From a virus, in the IMG/VR virus record IMGVR_UViG_3300042864_001501, positions 1 through 29,313 of that record: a DNA stretch of 29,313 bases, one strand, 5' to 3'. The position numbers and the translations under genes were made by a program. Shown piece by piece: positions 15,446 to 24,100 of the stretch. The notes beneath the pieces are model-generated. The model was not told the origin of the DNA. It worked only from the letters and a program-made list of their open reading frames with translations, and did no database searches. Within the stretch, counting starts at the first letter, position 1; every line of letters starts with the position of its first letter.

Positions 15446-15798
15446 AGTTAGTAGTTCCTATATCAGTTGGAGAACTTTTAGATAAGATTACTATCTTAGA
15501 AATCAAATCTATGTTCACCAATGATGAATATGTATCTAAAGAACTGAATGATTTGAATGTTATCCGTAGTACTATAACTTCTTATACTACGGATAATATG
15601 AATCAGTTAAGAGAGGTAAATAAAAAACTTTGGAAAATAGAAGATAGACTCAGAGAAAAAGAAAAATTACAACAGTTTGATGATGAATTTATTGAACTTG
15701 CTCGTAGTGTTTATATCACTAATGATGAACGAGCAAGAATTAAAAAAGAAGTTAATGAGTTGTGTAATTCTGATTACAGAGAAGTAAAGGTATACTAA
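15442..15798 (+). CDS. DUF6165 family protein
   Basis: The 118-residue protein reads MKLVVPISVGELLDKITILEIK, then LREVNKKLWKIEDRLRE, FIELARSVYITNDERARIKKEVN and a C-terminal EVKVY. This is the conserved layout of DUF6165, a small helical family that in bacteria and phages sits next to lipopolysaccharide or glycan transferase genes. Biochemical role is unknown. It is the last gene of the cassette, coupled to the GT2-methyltransferase by an ATGA overlap; a CTAAATA box follows at its stop codon. Confidence 0.75.
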   Translation: MKLVVPISVGELLDKITILEIKSMFTNDEYVSKELNDLNVIRSTITSYTTDNMNQLREVNKKLWKIEDRLREKEKLQQFDDEFIELARSVYITNDERARIKKEVNELCNSDYREVKVY

Positions 15799-15801
15799 AT
15801 A
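15795..15801 (+). promoter_or_regulatory. Putative cyanophage late promoter box CTAAATA
   Basis: CTAAATA overlaps the DUF6165 stop codon and lies 21 bases before the ATG of the next structural gene, the same spacing as at 7073. It is preceded by AAGGTAT plus one A. It likely starts transcription of the structural run from 15823. Confidence 0.5.
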
Positions 15802-15822
15802 TTTAAAAATATATTCAATCTA

Positions 15823-16158
15823 ATGGCAGCAGTAAGTGCAGTTAATCTCACAATACATAAAGGTACTTATTTTGAGGAAACTTTTCAGTTAGCTGCTGAA
15901 GATAATAGTGGATTGAATTTAACTAACAATATTGCGACTGCTAAATTAAGAAAGCATCCGTCGTCACCTACTTCACATACATTCAGTACAACTCTTACTG
16001 TTGCAGATAGCACAGTAAAAATTTCGATGGGATCTACAATTACTGCAGCACTTCCAAGTGGTAGATGTTATTATGATGTAATTTTGACTACTAGTGGTGG
16101 AATGATTTCAAAAGTAGTTGAAGGAAATGTAATCGTAGAGGAGACTGCTTCCGTATGA
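15823..16158 (+). CDS. Putative small virion structural protein
   Basis: The 111-residue beta-rich protein (VNLTIHKGTYFEETFQL, ATAKLRKHPSS, SGRCYYDVILTTSGG, VVEGNVIVEETASV) resembles the short N-terminal beta-sandwich proteins or domains of phage baseplates that lead into fibre genes, with an HKG.YFE...QL start and a Y.Y.V.L...G....V.EG.V.V end (compare BppU-type N-termini). No catalytic motif. It overlaps the next gene as ATGA. The comparison is by pattern only, so the structural role is moderately supported. Confidence 0.55.
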   Translation: MAAVSAVNLTIHKGTYFEETFQLAAEDNSGLNLTNNIATAKLRKHPSSPTSHTFSTTLTVADSTVKISMGSTITAALPSGRCYYDVILTTSGGMISKVVEGNVIVEETASV

Positions 16159-16454
16159 CTTACCAAGTAAGAGTTGCAGGTAGAGGAACTAACATCAAAA
16201 CAACAGTAGCTTCGGGGGTAATTATGGCAAGAAACCTAAGCGAACTTTTGGATGTTGATATCGTTGGAAAAAGTGACAAGTATGTATTAATGTATGATAA
16301 TGCAACTAAAAAATGGACTGCGGTAAATCCAGATGAAGTTTTATCTGCAGCATCAACAACTGAGACGACTCAACCGGGTCTTCCTACTAATTTTGTTGAC
16401 GAACTTGATGTAGACCTAGATGATAAAATTGATCTTGATGCAGGAAGTTTTTGA
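16155..16454 (+). CDS. Conserved small virion-associated protein ending DAGSF
   Basis: The 99-residue protein has ARNLSELLDVDIVGKSDKYVL, YDNATKKWTAVNPDEVL and an acidic tail FVDELDVDLDDKIDLDAGSF. The LSELLDVD...DKYVLMYD...W.AV.PDEVL pattern is common to a small protein next to fibre genes in T4-like marine phages. The last five residues DAGSF recur as DAGTF at the end of the next gene, which may mark a shared docking tail. ATGA overlap with the gene before. Function unknown. Confidence 0.55.
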   Translation: MTYQVRVAGRGTNIKTTVASGVIMARNLSELLDVDIVGKSDKYVLMYDNATKKWTAVNPDEVLSAASTTETTQPGLPTNFVDELDVDLDDKIDLDAGSF

Positions 16455-16457
16455 ATC

Positions 16458-16465
16458 AATAAATA
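16458..16465 (+). promoter_or_regulatory. Putative late promoter box AATAAATA
   Basis: AATAAATA lies 22 bases before the ATG of the 710-residue fibre gene and just after the stop codon of the preceding small gene. It fits NATAAATA, with the caveat that the sequence is A-rich. Confidence 0.45.
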
Positions 16466-16487
16466 ATAAAAAAAGAGTATAAAGAAG

Positions 16488-18620
16488 ATGGCAGCTCCTG
16501 TTTTACAGTTTAAGAGAGGTCTTCTTGCTAATCTTCCCGGTTTAAGGGTAGGTGAACCTGGTTTTACAACTGATTCATACGACCTTTATGTGGGTATTGA
16601 TAGTTCTACAAATAACAATAAGTTCTTTGGTTCTCATAGATATTGGACCAAAGGAACTGCTTCTACAGGTAGCGGCGTAAATCTTGTAGAAGGAACTTCA
16701 AATGGCACTTCATATATCACACTAAAGTCACCAGATTCTCTTGCTGGAATTGTAACTTATACACTTCCAGCAACTCCGGTAAATGGTGATGTTCTCACAA
16801 CAGATGCTAATGGTGTTCTTTCTTGGACATCAGCTCTAGATGAATTAGCAATTACTAATCTTGTAAGTGGGATTGGAACTTTTTCAAACAATGTTGCTTT
16901 TACTACTACTACTGACAATACTCTTGGTGATGTTAATACTGGTGCGGTTCAAATTGTTGGTGGAGTAGGAATTGCCAAAAATGTAACTATTGGTGCAGGT
17001 CTTTCTGTTACTGGACAATCACATTTTATTGGTACTGCAACATTTTATGGTGGGCAGATTAACCTTGGTGATAGTGACACTGACGATATTGTAGTTGCTG
17101 GAGAATTTAAGTCTAACTTAATTCCAAGTGATGATGCAACTTATAATCTTGGAAATATATCAAAGAGATGGAATAATGCATCCTTTGCCGGAGTAGGTAC
17201 ATTTGCTACGGGAGCAGTTGTTGATGCTGTTCAGATTGGTATTAGTAATGGCAATACAATTGATACTACAATAGGAAAATTAACTCTTAATTCTATAATT
17301 GGACTTGTAGAAGTCGCACAACATCTTGATGTTCTTGGTGATTTAGATGTAACTGGTAATGTTTATATTGGCGGAACAACAGTTACTCTTCGTGGTACTG
17401 ATGTCTTTATTGAGAACAAAGATATTGTTCTCGGATACACTACATCAGTAACACCAAACGATGCAACTGCAAATCACGCTGGTGTTGCAATTGCATCTAC
17501 TGAAGGAACTCCATTAACATCTTTCACTGCATCGGGAATTAATACACTTCCAGATACTTATAAGCAAATGATGTGGTTCAAGAGTGGAACTCTTGGATTC
17601 AGCACTGATGCATTTGGTTTTAACTATGGCGTTGCGATTGGAACCACAACAATGGCGAATGGAGTTCGCCTGGCCGTTGGTTCTGGTGTTACTGTTAGTG
17701 ATACTTCAGTATCTGCTACAACCTTCTACGGTTCTGTAGTTGGTAATGTTTCTTCTGCAGACCAAGTTAAGACGGTAGATGCGGGTAGTGCAAATGCAGA
17801 TTATTATCTAACCTTTGTAAATTCAAATAATGGTTCTTCAACCAATGAGATTGTTTATACTGATGATGGCGTTTACTACAATCCAGGTACAAATACTTTT
17901 ACGACACAATATGGACGTTTTACTGGTAATTTGATAGTTGATGGTGATATTAAAGTTGGTGGTAATGATATTCAAGCAAGTGATGGTAACACCAATATTA
18001 CACTCACTTCCAATACTCTAACTGCCTTTGCTGGTGATATTAAAGTTGGTGGTAATGATATCCAGGCAAGTGATGGCACAACTGCCATTACTTTAAGTAG
18101 TGCAGACGTAACTATTGTTGGTGACTTGCAAATTACGGGTAATGATATTAAATCAAGTACTGGTGATATTGCAATTACCTTGATGTCAAATGATGTTACA
18201 ATTGCTGATGACTTAACAGTTAATGGTAATCTTTATGTTCAGGGAAATACTACTCAAGTTAATACATCAACATTAACTGTAGAAGATCGTACTATTGAAC
18301 TTGGTCGTGTTGGTGGACTTACTCCACCATCATCCACTACTTGGGACCTTGGCGTTCTCTTCAATTATAATGCATCAGGTGCTAAGAAGTCTGCTGTTAT
18401 CTGGGAGCATTCTGCAACAAGATTCCAGTTTGCAAGTGTTCTTGGTTCTGATACTGATGGTACTGATGTAAACACTCCTCAACTTTCAGTAACTACCTTT
18501 GCTCCGATTGAAATTGGTTCTCTGTGGGTAACTGACTGTGCAGGAACATCTCAAGTTATTTCTTGCACTGGAACAACAAGAAATCTTGAGAACATTACGA
18601 TTGATGCTGGAACTTTTTGA
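16488..18620 (+). CDS. Long fibre/structural protein with Mtd-N-like start
   Basis: The 710-residue protein starts APVLQFKRGLLANLPGLRVG, followed by EPGFTTDSYDLYVG, the pattern of the short N-terminal beta domain seen in phage fibres (compare the Mtd N-terminal domain). Next is a long beta-repeat body with VQIVGGVGIAKNVTIGAG, ATYNLGNISKRWNNASF and IENKDIVLGY. A DTYKQMMWFKSGTLGF-type module around 330-400 is shared with the 1265-residue fibre. Three imperfect repeats of GDIKVGGNDIQASDG occur at about 485-560 and the protein ends ENITIDAGTF. No S74 domain or transmembrane segment is present. Distal or short tail fibre is the likely role by similarity in style and position. Confidence 0.72.
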   Translation: MAAPVLQFKRGLLANLPGLRVGEPGFTTDSYDLYVGIDSSTNNNKFFGSHRYWTKGTASTGSGVNLVEGTSNGTSYITLKSPDSLAGIVTYTLPATPVNGDVLTTDANGVLSWTSALDELAITNLVSGIGTFSNNVAFTTTTDNTLGDVNTGAVQIVGGVGIAKNVTIGAGLSVTGQSHFIGTATFYGGQINLGDSDTDDIVVAGEFKSNLIPSDDATYNLGNISKRWNNASFAGVGTFATGAVVDAVQIGISNGNTIDTTIGKLTLNSIIGLVEVAQHLDVLGDLDVTGNVYIGGTTVTLRGTDVFIENKDIVLGYTTSVTPNDATANHAGVAIASTEGTPLTSFTASGINTLPDTYKQMMWFKSGTLGFSTDAFGFNYGVAIGTTTMANGVRLAVGSGVTVSDTSVSATTFYGSVVGNVSSADQVKTVDAGSANADYYLTFVNSNNGSSTNEIVYTDDGVYYNPGTNTFTTQYGRFTGNLIVDGDIKVGGNDIQASDGNTNITLTSNTLTAFAGDIKVGGNDIQASDGTTAITLSSADVTIVGDLQITGNDIKSSTGDIAITLMSNDVTIADDLTVNGNLYVQGNTTQVNTSTLTVEDRTIELGRVGGLTPPSSTTWDLGVLFNYNASGAKKSAVIWEHSATRFQFASVLGSDTDGTDVNTPQLSVTTFAPIEIGSLWVTDCAGTSQVISCTGTTRNLENITIDAGTF

Positions 18621-18636
18621 AGTTTAACTGAAAACT

Positions 18637-18644
18637 AATAAATA
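18637..18644 (+). promoter_or_regulatory. Putative late promoter box AATAAATA overlapping a terminator
   Basis: AATAAATA ends inside the left arm of the hairpin at 18641-18664. Transcription starting about 6-8 bases after the box would omit the left arm, so new transcripts would escape the terminator that stops upstream ones. Confidence 0.45.
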
Positions 18645-18669
18645 GACCCAGAGATGGGTCTATTTTTTT
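18641..18669 (+). terminator. Intrinsic terminator, perfect 10-bp stem with GAGA loop
   Basis: Arms AATAGACCCA (18641-18650) and TGGGTCTATT (18655-18664) are perfectly complementary, with a GAGA (GNRA) tetraloop and a T-run to 18669. It is the clearest rho-independent terminator here and closes the 710-residue fibre transcript. The next ATG begins directly after the T-run. Confidence 0.9.
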
Positions 18670-18855
18670 ATGAGTGAAGAAGATTTGAAGTTGGTTCTTT
18701 CAAAGTATCAACAAAAAACTTTTGAGTTATTCAATCAAAATATCGTATTAGAAACTCAAGTAGAAAAACTCAATATTACAGTAAGTGATTTGAGTGCAGA
18801 AATTGAGAAACTGAAGAAACCAAAAAGAGGAACAAAAACAGAAGAAGATTTTTGA
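18670..18855 (+). CDS. Coiled-coil microprotein
   Basis: The 61-residue protein is predicted to be almost entirely helical, with heptad-like spacing in LFNQNIVLETQVEKLNITV and LSAEIEKLKK, and ends with a charged PKRGTKTEEDF tail. The ATG follows the terminator T-run with no room for a standard Shine-Dalgarno; the only purine-rich candidate (GAGA) is in the hairpin loop about 16 bases upstream. A GATAAATA box overlaps its stop codon. The composition and a clean stop argue for a real gene. It could act as an oligomerisation or chaperone helper for the neighbouring fibre proteins. Unrecognised family. Confidence 0.55.
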   Translation: MSEEDLKLVLSKYQQKTFELFNQNIVLETQVEKLNITVSDLSAEIEKLKKPKRGTKTEEDF

Positions 18856-18861
18856 TAAATA
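18854..18861 (+). promoter_or_regulatory. Putative late promoter box GATAAATA
   Basis: GATAAATA overlaps the stop codon of the microprotein gene, 54 bases before the next ATG. A start 6-8 bases downstream would place the 18-bp palindrome at 18867 at the very 5' end of the mRNA. Confidence 0.5.
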
Positions 18862-18866
18862 ATAGA

Positions 18867-18884
18867 AACTCTTATATAAGAGTT
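18867..18884 (+). other. 18-bp perfect palindrome in the leader of the beta-helix gene
   Basis: AACTCTTATATAAGAGTT is a perfect inverted repeat. Flanking TAGA and TCTA extend the stem with one bulged A. It has no T-run. A second palindrome, GGTATATACC, follows at 18889-18898. Possible roles are a 5'-end stabilising hairpin or a protein-binding site. Confidence 0.55.
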
Positions 18885-18915
18885 CTACGGTATATACCAT
18901 CAATGAGAGGATTGA

Positions 18916-20778
18916 ATGGCGGATCCAAATATTAAGATAAAAAGGTCAGCAGTTCCCGGTAAATCGCCGCAGGTAAGTGATTTGCCTTTGGGAGAACTTG
19001 GGCTTAATACATATGATGCAGAGTTATATGCCCGTAGAGAAAGAGCAGGTATCGGCACCGATATTGTAAGACTTGGTGCTGGAGCAACAGTTACTAATAT
19101 ACTTTATGTTACGCAAGATGGAAGCGACACCAATACAGGAAAAAAACTTGGAGACGCAAAAAGAACAATCGGAGCAGCACTTACAATAGCAACAACAGGA
19201 ACAGTTATTAAAATTAGTGCTGGATCTTATCTAGAAAATAATCCTCTCACTATTCCAGAGCAAGTATCAATTGTTGGAGATAGTTTAAGAGAAGTATCAG
19301 TATCTCCACAGAATGCAAATCAAGACTTGTTCTATGTTTCTAATGGAAATTATATTGCAGAGATGTCTTATACAGGCACTCTGAATTCTGGTAAAGCAAT
19401 CTTTGCATTCAATCCAACTCAAGTAGGATATTTCAATCAGTCACCTTATATACAGAACTGCACTAACTTTATTCCAAACAGTATTGGACTAAAGATTGAT
19501 GGATCAAAGGCAATAGGACCATTAAAGTCAATGGTCCTAGATTCTTATACACAATACAATCAAGGTGGTATTGGTTGCTCAATTACCAATGAAGGTTATG
19601 CCCAGTTAGTATCACTATTTACAATTTGCAATGAGACTGCAGTTTATTGTGGTTCTGGTGCTGCTTGTGATTTAACAAACTCCAACTCTTCATTTGGAAA
19701 TTATGCACTAGTTGCTGATGGAAGAGGTCCACTTAAATATACAGGTATTGTTACCAGTGCATCTGCAGAGAATTCAGATACTTTTGTTCTAGATTTAAAT
19801 GTCCCAACTTTAAATGTAACAAATGCTTCTTATAATAATGTAACTGGATTAACCACCATTACGGTAGGTTCAAATCATAACTTCAATGTTGGAATGGGAG
19901 TTTCGATTGTTGGACTTGCATTTACTTGTTCTTCTGGTCCAGGAATTGTAACTTATCCATCAGGAAATAAAGGATATATTTTTGAGGTTGCAGGAGTTCC
20001 TTCACCAACTTCTTTTGAAGTTTATGTCGGAGTTTCTACTTTATCACATACTTATCAGTCAGGCGGAATAGTAAAAATAAATGTAGTAAGACCTTTTGAC
20101 GGTCAAGTGATTTACTTTGATACTCTTTATTATACTGTTGGTGGAGTAACTGTAAGTTCTGGTGGAACAGGTTACTCCCAGAATGTTGATATTACTTTTG
20201 ACAATCCTTCTACGCCTTGGGGAATTCCTGCAACTGCCGTAGGAGAAGTTAAAAATGGTTCTGTAACTTCTGTTGAAATGGTCTCAAATGGTCGTGGTTA
20301 TACAACGGCACCAGTACTAACCTTCAATTCTCCCGATGTTGGAATAAATTCGGCAACAGGAACAGCAAATCTTGTTCCGTCTTATTACGTAATACAATCA
20401 TCAACACCAATTTCTGCTGGAATCTGTACTATAACTATTACTGATAATGTTCCTTATGCAATTGGCGTTGGAACAACAGTTCCTTTCTTTAAGCAAAGTA
20501 GAGTATTAGCATCGGGACATTCTCTTGAATATATTGGTTCGGGAACAAACATTGCATCTGCACTTCCACAAAATGGTGGTGTACCAATTCAAGGAAATGA
20601 AACTGATTCTCTCAATGGTGGTCTTGTAGTATTTACTTCAACTGACCAATCTGGTAATTTTAGAATTGGTGATGGTGTTGTAATTAATCAGCAAACAGGA
20701 ACCATTAGTGGAACATTCTATTCTAAGAGTTTGTTTTCAACAATGACACCATTCATACTCGCACTAGGAGGAGATTAA
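18916..20778 (+). CDS. Fibre protein with right-handed beta-helix (pectate-lyase-like) domain
   Basis: The 620-residue protein starts IKIKRSAVPGKSPQVSDLPL, followed by GELGLNTYDAELYARRE, an Mtd-N-like phage fibre start, then LYVTQDGSDTNTGKKLGDAK, RTIGAALTIATTGTVIKISA and GSYLENNPLTIPEQVSIVGD, which is the opening of a parallel beta-helix of the pectate-lyase/DUF1565 type. Residues about 300-500 are beta-rich repeats (VGMGVSIVG, VSSGGTGYSQNVDITFDNPS). It ends LFSTMTPFILALGGD. The beta-helix suggests a polysaccharide-binding or depolymerising spike; catalytic acids are not assignable. GAGAGG 5 bases before the ATG is a good ribosome site. This type is widespread in cyanophages. Confidence 0.75.
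   Translation: MADPNIKIKRSAVPGKSPQVSDLPLGELGLNTYDAELYARRERAGIGTDIVRLGAGATVTNILYVTQDGSDTNTGKKLGDAKRTIGAALTIATTGTVIKISAGSYLENNPLTIPEQVSIVGDSLREVSVSPQNANQDLFYVSNGNYIAEMSYTGTLNSGKAIFAFNPTQVGYFNQSPYIQNCTNFIPNSIGLKIDGSKAIGPLKSMVLDSYTQYNQGGIGCSITNEGYAQLVSLFTICNETAVYCGSGAACDLTNSNSSFGNYALVADGRGPLKYTGIVTSASAENSDTFVLDLNVPTLNVTNASYNNVTGLTTITVGSNHNFNVGMGVSIVGLAFTCSSGPGIVTYPSGNKGYIFEVAGVPSPTSFEVYVGVSTLSHTYQSGGIVKINVVRPFDGQVIYFDTLYYTVGGVTVSSGGTGYSQNVDITFDNPSTPWGIPATAVGEVKNGSVTSVEMVSNGRGYTTAPVLTFNSPDVGINSATGTANLVPSYYVIQSSTPISAGICTITITDNVPYAIGVGTTVPFFKQSRVLASGHSLEYIGSGTNIASALPQNGGVPIQGNETDSLNGGLVVFTSTDQSGNFRIGDGVVINQQTGTISGTFYSKSLFSTMTPFILALGGD
20766..20773 (+). promoter_or_regulatory. Strong Shine-Dalgarno AGGAGGAG
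   Basis: AGGAGGAG lies within the 3' end of the beta-helix gene, 9 bases before the ATG of the next gene. It is the best ribosome-binding site in the window; most genes here have weak or no match. Confidence 0.75.
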
Positions 20779-20782
20779 TCAA

Positions 20783-21112
20783 ATGGCACTAGCACTTAAC
20801 GTATTCAAGACAGTTACTACAGTTGTAAATACAAATCCAACAGAGGTTTATTCGGCACCTGTCGGATATACGGGTGTCGTCCTTTTAGCGCAAGTTGCAA
20901 ATATTGGAGTAATTTCTGCAGATGTAACTTTAGTTCATCGTAGAAGTTCTACTGATACTGAAATGTTAAGGGAATATCCAATCTCAGCAAATGATACTGC
21001 AAATCTTCTAGCAGGAAAATTAGTATTAGAAAGTGGAGATAAATTAGTTCTATCAGGTAGTAATGAAATTACTTTGAAGTTTATTGCAAGTATTCTAGAA
21101 ACACTTAACTAA
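20783..21112 (+). CDS. Small conserved virion structural protein
   Basis: The 109-residue beta-rich protein (VYSAPVGYTGVVLLAQVANI, DVTLVHRRSSTD, LLAGKLVLESGDKLVLSGSN, EITLKFIASILETLN) resembles small phage proteins that accompany fibre genes, with the YTAP.G..gVvl..qvaN pattern and a GD.L...s....L... end. Strong Shine-Dalgarno. No catalytic residue or transmembrane segment. Likely a fibre-base or tail adaptor, based on composition and neighbours. Confidence 0.55.
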   Translation: MALALNVFKTVTTVVNTNPTEVYSAPVGYTGVVLLAQVANIGVISADVTLVHRRSSTDTEMLREYPISANDTANLLAGKLVLESGDKLVLSGSNEITLKFIASILETLN

Positions 21113-21121
21113 TATAAAGAA

Positions 21122-24100
21122 ATGGCAAAGTTCATCAGTAATCGTCAAAAAAATCTTAAGATTGGTATTAGTTCATATACCGAAAGTCAGACAGTGCTTG
21201 AGGTTACTGGTAAGGTTGGTATTGGAAACACAAATGCAACACAAGAATTAGATGTTGATGGAAATGTTAGAATTCGTGGTGCAATCTACGATAATAATAA
21301 TAGTCCCGGAAATAATACATATGTTCCTGTTGCAGATGGTAGTGGTGGTTGGAGTTGGCAACCAGTTACTCAAGCAGGTGCAGGAACTCTTGATGGCATT
21401 GTAGTAAGAGAAGAAGGAAATATTGTAGGAACTGCTGGTAGCGTAACAAATTTAGACTTTAGAGGAAATAACATAATTGCTATTTCCACTACTGGAGGTG
21501 CTATTGCAACGATAAGGGTTTCCGATACTCCAACATTCAATAGTTTGACGGTTTCTGGAATTTCTACATTTGTTGGATTAGTAGAACTTGATAGTTCTTT
21601 AAGAGACTTTTATGGAAATGTAGGTGCTGCAGGTAGTGTTTTAATTGCTATTGGAGCTGGTGTTTCTTGGGCGGCGCCGGCATCTGTAGGAACGCAAGGT
21701 ATTCAAGGAACTCAAGGCACTCAAGGTATTCAAGGCACTCAAGGACTTCAGGGTACTCAGGGAACTCAAGGTATCCAAGGAACTCAAGGTATCCAAGGAA
21801 CTCAAGGTATCCAAGGCATTCAAGGATCCACAGGCACTCAAGGTACTCAAGGAACCCAAGGCATCCAAGGAACTCAAGGTGTCCAAGGAACTACTGGAAC
21901 TCAAGGAACTCAAGGAACTGATGGAACTCAAGGAACCCAAGGTACTCAAGGTGTCCAAGGTACTCAAGGTATCCAAGGAACTACTGGAACTCAAGGAACT
22001 GATGGAACTCAAGGAACCCAAGGAACCCAAGGCATCCAAGGAACTCAAGGTATCCAAGGAACTACTGGAACTCAAGGTGTTCAAGGAACTCAAGGTATTC
22101 AAGGTGTCCAAGGTACTCAAGGTATCCAAGGAACTACTGGAACTCAAGGAACCCAAGGTACTCAAGGTGTCCAAGGTACTCAAGGTGTCCAAGGTGTCCA
22201 AGGTACTCAAGGAATTACTGGAACTCAAGGTATTCAAGGTGTCACAGGTCCAGTAGCAGGTTCTACCAATCAAATTGTTTATAAAGATGGATCAAATAAT
22301 CCTACCGGGTCTACCAATTTAACTTTTGATGGTTCTAATCTCTATGTTGGTGGAAACATCACAATTGGTGGTACATCATCATATATTGTATCTAATGAAC
22401 TTAGAATCAAAGATAAGGATCTTGTAGTTGGTATTGTTACCGATGGTCTTGGTAATGATACCTCTACAGATACAACAGCAAATACTGGTGGTATTGCGAT
22501 TGCTTCTACCGAAGGCAGTCCATTAGTTAGTTTAAGTTCTGCTGGAGAAGTAACACCAGATACCTATAAGCAGTTAATGTGGTTTAAGTCTGGTTCCTTT
22601 ACTGGTCTCAATACTGATGCTTGGATATTTAATTATGGTGTTGGTATTGGTAAGACTCAAATTCCATTAGGAGTTAGACTTGCTGCTGGAGGAATGCAGG
22701 TTACTGATTCTACAGTAAGCACTCCACAATTGAGTGTTTCTGGGATTTCCACATTTGGTGGATTAGTAGAACTTGATTCTTCACTGAAAGATTTTTACAA
22801 TAATGTAGGTACTGCAGGATCAGTTTTAATTTCTACTGGAGCTGGTGTTTCTTGGACAACTCCATTTGCTGCCGGAATTCAAGGTGTCCAAGGAACTCAA
22901 GGAATCCAAGGAACTCAAGGAATCCAAGGAACTCAAGGAATCCAAGGAACTACGGGAATCCAAGGTGTCCAAGGAACTACGGGAACACAAGGTGTCCAAG
23001 GAACTCAAGGAATCCAAGGAATCCAAGGTGTCCAAGGAACTCAAGGAATCCAAGGTGTCCAAGGTATTCTTGGAACTCAAGGAACTACGGGAACACAAGG
23101 TATCCAAGGTATTCTTGGAACTCAAGGTATAACAGGACCAACAGAATATAGAACACCAAATGCTCAGTATGCGTTAAGTGGTGGTGGATTAGTTACTTGG
23201 ACTGGTTCAAGTGTTCTTTGGGGCACTAGAGTTATTGCAATTCCAGTAGAAAATACGGAATTTGGTGCTAATGGATATATTGATATATCTTGCCCAACTT
23301 CTGGAACTGTTACTTATTATAATGGTGCTAATGTAACTACAACAGTTACTTGTACGGCATCTGGAATTCCTATGGCTTCTTGGGAAGCATTATATTATCA
23401 AGTAACTCCAGGACAAACAAGTACATCAGACCAAACTAAATTTAGAGTAGTAAATTATCAAAACTCTACTTGGTCTCCTGGTGTAGGTTGGATATTACTT
23501 GCAACAACTAATGGAGATGGAACTAATATTGGACATTTGAGGTGGTTGCCAGGACAAGTTAATTTACCAACAACTGGTTCAACCGTAACTTACAATACAG
23601 GCACTGGACAATCTTCTTGGCAAGTAGGACCTCAGGGTGTTCAAGGAACTACAGGTGCTCAAGGTATTCAAGGTACAACAGGAACTCAAGGTATCCAAGG
23701 TATTCTTGGAACTCAAGGAACCACAGGAACTCAAGGTATCCAAGGTATCACAGGCCCAGTAGCAGGATCTGCTAATCAAATCGTTTACAAGAATAGTTCA
23801 AATAATCCAGATGGTTCTACCAGTCTTACATATACTGGAGCAGTATCTGGTGTAGGTACTGTGGGAATCGGTACTATTATTGATATTGTTCATTATGACG
23901 CTTTAAATTCAGGCACTCTTTCTTTTGAAGGTTCTGCAGGGCAGTTATTCAGTATTACTAATAACCTTACCACTGGTTCTATTTTCTCTGTTAATGATGT
24001 TTCTGGCATTCCTAGTATTGATGTAGGTGCTGCGGGGACAGTTTCTCTTGCACCTTATGGTGGTGATGTTGTAGTAGGACAAGCAATTATTAATAGATGG

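Noticed and set aside
21641-22273. Open frames on both strands through the collagen arrays (also 22826-23151 and 24925-25173)
   Set aside because: Repeat DNA without stops in several frames gives Ser/Leu/Asp or Lys/Val-only chains; the G-X-Y frame is part of one long gene with recognisable flanking domains.
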